This document shows positions 9,001 to 11,025 of a stretch of DNA of 11,025 nt, piece after piece. This DNA comes from Acanthaster planci (Eukaryota; Echinodermata; Asteroidea; Valvatida; Acanthasteridae). A program made the translations under genes and the position numbers. Position 1 is the first letter of the stretch, and each line of letters starts with the position of its first letter. The notes beneath the pieces are model-generated. The model did not search any database, was not told the DNA's origin, and was given only the letters and a program-made list of their open reading frames with translations. The DNA is taken from positions 3,382,656 through 3,393,680 of the forward strand of contig NW_019091359.1 in NCBI RefSeq assembly GCF_001949145.1, read 5' to 3'.

Positions 9001-10569
9001 CTAGACAAATGATAAAATCAAGAAAGCACTTACTTCCAATTTGGGATTCTTTATCACCATTTCCACTTCATACATGAATCCAGACTCCATTTGTTTGTCA
9101 GAATCATGTTTTGTTGCCAAACCCTTTCTATATTCCACCAGTAGGCTAAGGGCATACCTAAAAGTGTACACAGCCCTAACGTCTTGCAGGATTTTGAAAT
9201 TTTCGCTTCCAAATGTCTTTATTAAATTGCAGATTCAGGCTGATATATCAAGAAGACCCTCATAAAGGAATCAGGTCAACTCGCCCCCTGGCCGACTCGC
9301 CCCTTACTGACTCGCCCCCTGGCCGACTCGCCCCTTACTGACTCGCCCCCTGGCCGACTCGCCCCCTTACTGACTCGCCCCCTGGCCGACTCGCCCCTTA
9401 CTGACTCGCCCCCTGGCCGACTCGCCCCTTACTGACTCGCCCCCTGGCCGACTCGCCCCTTACTGACTCGCCCCCTGGCCGACTCGCCCCTTACTGACTC
9501 GCCCCCTGGCCGACTCGCCCCTTACTGACTCGCCCCCTGGCCGACTCGCCCCTTACTGACTCGCCCCCTTGCCAACTCACCCCCTCACCGTCTCACCCCT
9601 TAGCATCGTACCCCTTTGCCAACTCGCCCCCCCCAGACGAGTGGCCCCCCCCAGCCGAGTCACCCCCTTGCCAACTCACCTCCTGGAAAACTCGCCTACT
9701 GACTAAGTCGCCCCCTCAGAGGAGAGTCCGCTAGCTGGCTGAACCTTTAACCACATTTCTAAGTGACCTTACAGAAGGCAGGGTATTGAATTATTCAATA
9801 AACCGCTGGTTTGGGACATTAGCTAAATTTCAACTTTCAAAGTGAAAAAATGTGTCCTGGCGGAAGGGAAACTGTTGAAGATATCAGAGAATTGTATACG
9901 CCTAATAATTAAACTTTATCATAATAAAGTACGCTTACTTTAGTTAATGCTTTTGTTAAAGAATAAAACAAAGGGACACATGCCAAACCATCAAGACTGG
10001 AAAATAGTTTAATTACAATTCTGCATTGAACTTTTTAATTAAATTGAATTGGATAGTGCACAATTAAGGGCAGTCTCTGTGTTCTTTCTCTGCAGTACGA
10101 TTAATGGTTTGTTTTTTAAAATTACTGACCCTTCCAGTGCAACAGAGCTGCACTTAGGACATCACTTTGGAAACCAGTGGACTCTTCTCTGAGGGGGCGA
10201 CTTGGTCAAGAGGCGAGTTTCCTGGGGGGGGGCAAGTTAGCAAGGGGGCGACTTGGCCAGGGGGCGAGTTGGCTAGGGGGCAGGATGGTAAGAGGCGAGA
10301 CGGTCAGGGGGGTGAGTTGACCTACAATCCTCGTAATGATGCAGACATTGTGCCATCTGTACAGTTAACAACAGTTAACAACAGTTTTTCTAATCAACAA
10401 CATTAGGCATAACAATGTTATAAACATTGGGGGCATACTGAGTGTACATTGATCCTATGCCTAGATTCATCTCTACCTGAACTGTAGCATACGGAAACAG
10501 CATTGCAGTGTCCAACCATCCTAGCTCAGTTTTTGTCATTGACAACTCATTAGAAAGATCTGTCTTCAC
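2841..10569 (-). CDS. SLC37-like MFS sugar-phosphate transporter, 11 exons, 5' partial
   Basis: A multi-spanning carrier of the major facilitator superfamily, closest in my reading to SLC37 (organophosphate:phosphate antiporters, such as ER glucose-6-phosphate exchangers). Minus-strand exons in order: 10569-10477, 9000-8920, 8635-8567, 8099-7980, 6955-6896, 6379-6307, 5675-5606, 4914-4824, 4331-4237, 3710-3475, 3034-2841. They total 1182 nt, or 393 residues plus TGA, and every junction keeps frame. Visible parts: TM2 (about residues 17-35); MFS loop 2-3 motif GSSADKYGPRR (35-45); WPSCVKGLG in TM4 (83-91); GTCTFAGGVLG in TM5; a short hydrophilic central loop (about 155-187); C-terminal half with FEIGGVIGSA (TM8), NCGVDPILSGSVPSEIGE (TM10) and VNGFGSLGTVLQGPMVG (TM11). 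The start codon and TM1 lie beyond 11025. The tail STRLRQRSTTRKHEMCV lacks a KKxx ER-retrieval signal. MFS is certain, SLC37 likely, substrate unknown. Confidence 0.85.
3035..3474 (-). other. Intron 10 of SLC37-like gene
   Basis: GT-AG intron of 440 bases, phase 1. It contains no recognisable element. A short duplicated TCTAGACATAG at 3353-3363 and 3371-3381 is the only local repeat noted. Confidence 0.85.
3475..3710 (-). CDS. SLC37-like exon (TM9, TM10)
   Basis: 236 bases, the longest exon. The first base completes a split Arg codon and the last begins a split Gly codon. The acceptor is TCTTTCCAG. It encodes two membrane spans and NCGVDPILSGSVPSEIGE, then RRIQASVSGFVN. The donor must be G/GTTAGT after 3475. 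A better-looking GTAAGC four bases downstream would break the frame with the last exon. Confidence 0.92.
3711..4236 (-). other. Intron 9 of SLC37-like gene
   Basis: GT-AG intron of 526 bases, phase 2. I see no RNA gene, repeat or conserved coding segment in it. Confidence 0.85.
4237..4331 (-). CDS. SLC37-like exon (TM8)
   Basis: 95 bases, phase 0 at the start and phase 2 at the end. The acceptor is TACATGTAG and the donor AAAG/GTAAGA. It encodes LHYGKTESGMLPTSFEIGGV and then IGSASLGCLIQ. 'A/S..S..FEIGG.IG' is the conserved start of TM8. Confidence 0.92.
4332..4823 (-). other. Intron 8 of SLC37-like gene
   Basis: GT-AG intron of 492 bases, phase 0, with donor GTCAAC. Nothing recognisable inside. 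Confidence 0.85.
4824..4914 (-). CDS. SLC37-like exon (TM7)
   Basis: 91 bases. The first base completes the split Pro codon and the exon ends in phase 0. The acceptor is AAATGCAG and the donor CAG/GTCAAC, which is weak beyond GT. It encodes MLKEVAVSMFCVKIVRYCVF and then MWLPMYLHQQ. The 'K..RY..FMWLPMYL' pattern parallels the TM7 'K...Y...FWLP.YL' of SLC37 proteins. Confidence 0.9.
4915..5605 (-). other. Intron 7 of SLC37-like gene
   Basis: GT-AG intron of 691 bases, phase 2. It holds one imperfect inverted repeat at 5240-5349, listed separately. Nothing else is recognisable. Confidence 0.85.
5240..5349. repeat. Imperfect inverted repeat
   Basis: The outer ends CCTCTT and AAGAGG pair, as do the inner blocks CATGACC (5256-5262) and GGTCATG (5317-5323). 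Between them, C-rich and G-rich stretches pair loosely. This could be a decayed small foldback element or chance. Confidence 0.35.
5606..5675 (-). CDS. SLC37-like exon (central loop)
   Basis: 70 bases. It starts by completing a split Asp codon (G/AT) and ends in a split Pro codon (CC/A). The acceptor is ACTTCTTAG and the donor ACC/GTAAGT. It encodes LESSTSEKPALATPSF and then VSLWNL, a hydrophilic Ser/Thr-rich linker leading to the start of TM7. The linker is poorly conserved, so the call rests mainly on frame and splice sites. Confidence 0.82.
5676..6306 (-). other. Intron 6 of SLC37-like gene
   Basis: GT-AG intron of 631 bases, phase 1. It contains the interrupted palindrome at 5824-5885; otherwise nothing recognisable. 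Confidence 0.85.
5824..5885. repeat. Interrupted palindrome
   Basis: The outer 10-bp arms TTTCAGTGTT (5824-5833) and AACACTGAAA (5876-5885) are perfect inverse complements. Inside them TTTATGT (5850-5856) pairs with ACATAAA (5863-5869). The spacing between arms is unequal (16 versus 6 bases), so the hairpin would be bulged. Confidence 0.5.
6307..6379 (-). CDS. SLC37-like exon (TM6, start of central loop)
   Basis: 73 bases, phase 0 at the start and phase 1 at the end. The acceptor is CTATACAG and the donor AAAG/GTATGT. It encodes SGLGLLVLLFLHTPSD and then YQVTIPGK, which is the rest of TM6 and the beginning of the cytosolic central loop. Confidence 0.88.
6380..6895 (-). other. Intron 5 of SLC37-like gene
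   Basis: GT-AG intron of 516 bases, phase 0. No recognisable element. A 60-codon open frame on the plus strand (6342-6524) overlaps the preceding exon antisense and is not coding. Confidence 0.8.
6896..6955 (-). CDS. SLC37-like exon (TM5-6 loop, TM6 start)
   Basis: 20 codons in the preferred model, phase 0/0, donor CTT/GTAAGT. It encodes VHLQTHHGWRQAFLIPSLLL; 'GWR.AF.IP' is the usual entry to TM6. The preferred acceptor is TTTACAAG before 6955, because the extra residues VHLQ give the normal TM5-TM6 spacing. A second AG (CCTGCAG, before 6943) would start the exon 12 bases later, also in frame, at THHGWR. The exon is certain, its 5' edge less so. Confidence 0.85.
6956..7979 (-). other. Intron 4 of SLC37-like gene
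   Basis: GT-AG intron of 1024 bases, phase 0. Nearly half is the candidate MITE 7050-7517. The remainder (7518-7979) shows nothing recognisable. Confidence 0.8.
7050..7517. mobile_element. Candidate MITE with TTRAAGGG ends
   Basis: The left end TTAAAGGGTCCATG (7050-7063) and the reverse complement of the right end, TTGAAGGGCCCATG (7504-7517), agree at 12 of 14 positions. The 468-bp interior has no transposase-like frame and a composition different from the surrounding intron. The TTAAAGGG terminus resembles T2-type/piggyBac-related MITEs, which duplicate TTAA; here the right copy would be mutated (TCAA). Short ends and an imperfect duplication keep this tentative. Confidence 0.4.
7980..8099 (-). 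CDS. SLC37-like exon (TM4 end, TM5)
   Basis: 40 codons, phase 0/0. The acceptor is CAGTCACAG and the donor GCA/GTAAGT. It encodes AWPSCVKGLGVWYTTQHRNA, IFGIWGTCTF and AGGVLGTALA. The 'WP..VK.LG.W' and 'G.WGTC.FAGG.LGT' stretches are strongly characteristic of the family. Confidence 0.93.
8100..8566 (-). other. Intron 3 of SLC37-like gene
   Basis: GT-AG intron of 467 bases, phase 0. Nothing recognisable inside. Confidence 0.85.
8567..8635 (-). CDS. SLC37-like exon (TM4 start)
   Basis: 23 codons, phase 0/0. The acceptor is TATTTTTAG and the donor CAG/GTTAGA. It encodes ASFGSWQSFYVYAILLFING and then AAQ, and flows into AWPSCVKGLG of the next exon, giving the expected TM4 'NG..Q..GWPS' pattern of SLC37-like proteins. 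Confidence 0.9.
8920..9000 (-). CDS. SLC37-like exon (loop 2-3 motif A, TM3)
   Basis: 27 codons, phase 0/0. The acceptor is TTTGTCTAG and the donor ATG/GTAAAT. It encodes IVFGSSADKYGPRRTLAVCL and then LISALSM. The DKYGPRR run is the conserved MFS loop 2-3 signature (G-x-x-x-D-K/R-x-G-x-R-R). Confidence 0.92.
9273..9732. repeat. Left inverted arm of foldback element
   Basis: About 460 bp. The outer part is the homogeneous 31-bp array. The inner part (about 9558-9732) is degenerate, with variants such as CCAACTCACCCCCT and AACTCGCCTACTG, and two units seem flipped (CGAGTGGCCC, CCGAGTCACC around 9637-9662). It ends in CAGAGGAGAGTCCGCT, shared in inverse with the right arm. Confidence 0.8.
9278..9557. 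repeat. 31-bp minisatellite, nine units
   Basis: Each 31-bp unit consists of two related halves, GACTCGCCCCCTGGCC (16 bp) and GACTCGCCCCTTACT (15 bp), repeated head to tail nine times. Only two differences appear: A for the first G in unit 1, and one extra C in unit 3. Such uniformity points to recent amplification by unequal exchange or slippage from an older 15-16-bp repeat. Confidence 0.95.
9733..10175. other. AT-rich centre of foldback element
   Basis: About 443 bp between the arms, with no long reading frame and no transposase motif. An inverted pair ATGTGTCC (near 9849) and GGACACAT (near 9973) is present. It may be the element's own middle domain or older intron sequence caught between arms. 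Confidence 0.55.
10176..10323. repeat. Right inverted arm of foldback element
   Basis: 148 bp, G-rich on the plus strand, with degenerate units such as GGGGGCGACTTGGCCA and GGGGGCGAGTTGGCTA. It is the inverse of the left-arm family but has no 31-bp homogeneous block and is about a third of the left arm's length. It includes runs of five to nine G. Confidence 0.8.
10361..10385. repeat. Short 10-bp tandem repeat
   Basis: ACAGTTAACA occurs twice head to tail, followed by a partial third copy (ACAGTT). It is a simple repeat with no assigned function. Confidence 0.7.
10477..10569 (-). CDS. SLC37-like exon (TM1-2 loop and TM2)
   Basis: 31 codons, phase 0 at both ends. The acceptor is GGAACAG at the high-coordinate side; the donor is CAG/GTAGAG after 10477. 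It encodes VKTDLSNELSMTKTELGWLD and then AMLFPYATVQ. The pattern 'VK..LS...LGWLDTA.L..YA' is typical of the segment after TM1 in SLC37 carriers. An in-frame ATG a few codons upstream is intronic and should not be taken as the start. Confidence 0.88.
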
Positions 10570-11025
10570 CTGTTCCCACAAAACATAAACAAAAACTAAT
10601 CAATCACAAGAACGCTTAGAAACGTTAGCATGAACGAATACTAGTTAACTTATGTGAACATGAAAACTACTTCAATATTACTTGCTCTGGTACCAAGATG
10701 TCATAATGCCAATGTTGATAAATAAAATTCAGTGGGACTAATGAAGTCATTGAGAATGATGCAGCAAACAAAGATGATTGGGGGAAAGAGAAATTGATAA
10801 TGACGGCAACAGTGAATGTGTTCTCCCCACAAATTTGGAGAACTTTGCATGTAGGGACGTACGACCCTGTCCATGCCTGTGTTACTTTACATGGAATTAC
10901 AGAGGTATAAAGTATTTGCACTGGACTTCATGGCAATAATAATGAAGATTTGGTATGATGATTGTGAACAAAGATGACATAAATGCCACAAATGATGAGC
11001 GACAATCAGAAGACTTAGGTTGATT
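10570..11025 (-). other. Upstream intron of SLC37-like gene (partial)
   Basis: Sequence before the first visible exon acceptor (CCCACAG / TTTATG context near 10570). No exon with the expected N-terminal helix or SRK-type motif could be found on the minus strand, so the 5' exon(s) and promoter lie to the right of the window. An 84-codon minus-strand frame at 10667-10921 has no family motif and is treated as intronic. Confidence 0.7.

Larger units (their letters stand above)
9273..10323. mobile_element. Foldback-type transposon with tandem-repeat arms, non-autonomous
   Basis: Two GC-rich arms in inverted orientation flank an AT-rich centre of about 443 bp. The outer ends match: the left begins AGGTCAACTCGCCCCCTGGC, and the reverse complement of the right end reads AGGTCAACTCACCCCCCTGA. 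The inner ends match too: AGTCGCCCCCTCAGAGGAGA on the left and AGTCGCCCCCTCAGAGAAGA on the right after reversal. Arms built of tandem short repeats are the hallmark of foldback elements (Drosophila FB, sea urchin TU). No transposase frame is visible. A possible 8-bp flanking duplication is CCTCATAA (9258-9265) against CCTCGTAA (10329-10336), offset from the arm ends by a few bases, so uncertain. Confidence 0.75.
9001..10476 (-). other. Intron 1 of the visible gene part, host of foldback element
   Basis: GT-AG intron of 1476 bases, phase 0, the longest in the window. About 1,050 bases are the foldback element 9273-10323. The flanks (9001-9272 and 10324-10476) hold no recognisable coding sequence. 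Without the element the intron would be about 425 bases, in line with its neighbours. Confidence 0.85.

Noticed and set aside
9278-9557. CRISPR-like repeat array
   Set aside because: The 31-bp units abut directly with no unique spacers, and the context is a metazoan intron. It is a minisatellite.
10167-10406. Gly-rich open frame across the right arm of the foldback element
   Set aside because: Its composition simply reflects the G-rich tandem repeat.
10570-10581. ATG (MWEQ...) as the transporter start codon
   Set aside because: It lies in the acceptor region. A start there would omit TM1, and VKTDLS directly follows a good CAG acceptor.
10667-10921. 84-codon minus-strand frame as a 5' exon of the transporter
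   Set aside because: It lacks the expected TM1 and SRK..VK pattern and I found no donor that joins it in frame to the exon at 10569.

Overview
The window is animal nuclear DNA. It is AT-rich, has short exons separated by GT-AG introns of roughly 280 to 1,500 bases, and carries non-autonomous transposon remnants in introns and intergenic space. It has no operons and no prokaryotic signals. The two recognisable genes are conserved eukaryotic families. Compact introns and TACATGTA/ACCGGTA-type words suggest an invertebrate, perhaps a marine deuterostome such as a lancelet, hemichordate or echinoderm, but I cannot fix the species from this sequence.

Layout. The last coding exon of the coatomer gamma subunit (COPG) lies at 195-424 on the plus strand; the rest of that gene is to the left, outside the window. 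A non-coding stretch of about 2.4 kb (425-2840) follows and contains a long, nearly perfect hairpin element at 2060-2320. From 2841 to 10569 on the minus strand runs an 11-exon 3' portion of a major facilitator superfamily transporter of the SLC37 (organophosphate:phosphate antiporter) type. All eleven exons join in frame with GT-AG borders and give 393 residues plus a stop. The 5' exon(s), with the start codon and first membrane helix, must lie beyond 11025. The two genes are tail to tail.

Introns. The large intron 9001-10476 holds the most striking object: a foldback-type element of about 1,050 bp (9273-10323). Its inverted arms are GC-rich tandem arrays built on an ACTCGCCCC core. The left arm has nine almost identical 31-bp units; the right arm is shorter and degenerate. 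Both arms share the same outer end and the same inner end. Intron 6956-7979 carries a candidate 468-bp MITE with short TTRAAGGG-type inverted ends. The other introns hold nothing I can name.

Functional view. COPG acts in COPI coat assembly and the transporter is a membrane carrier probably of sugar phosphates. They appear to be unrelated neighbours and nothing suggests a shared pathway. The unusual content is structural: two foldback elements of different design, neither encoding a visible transposase.
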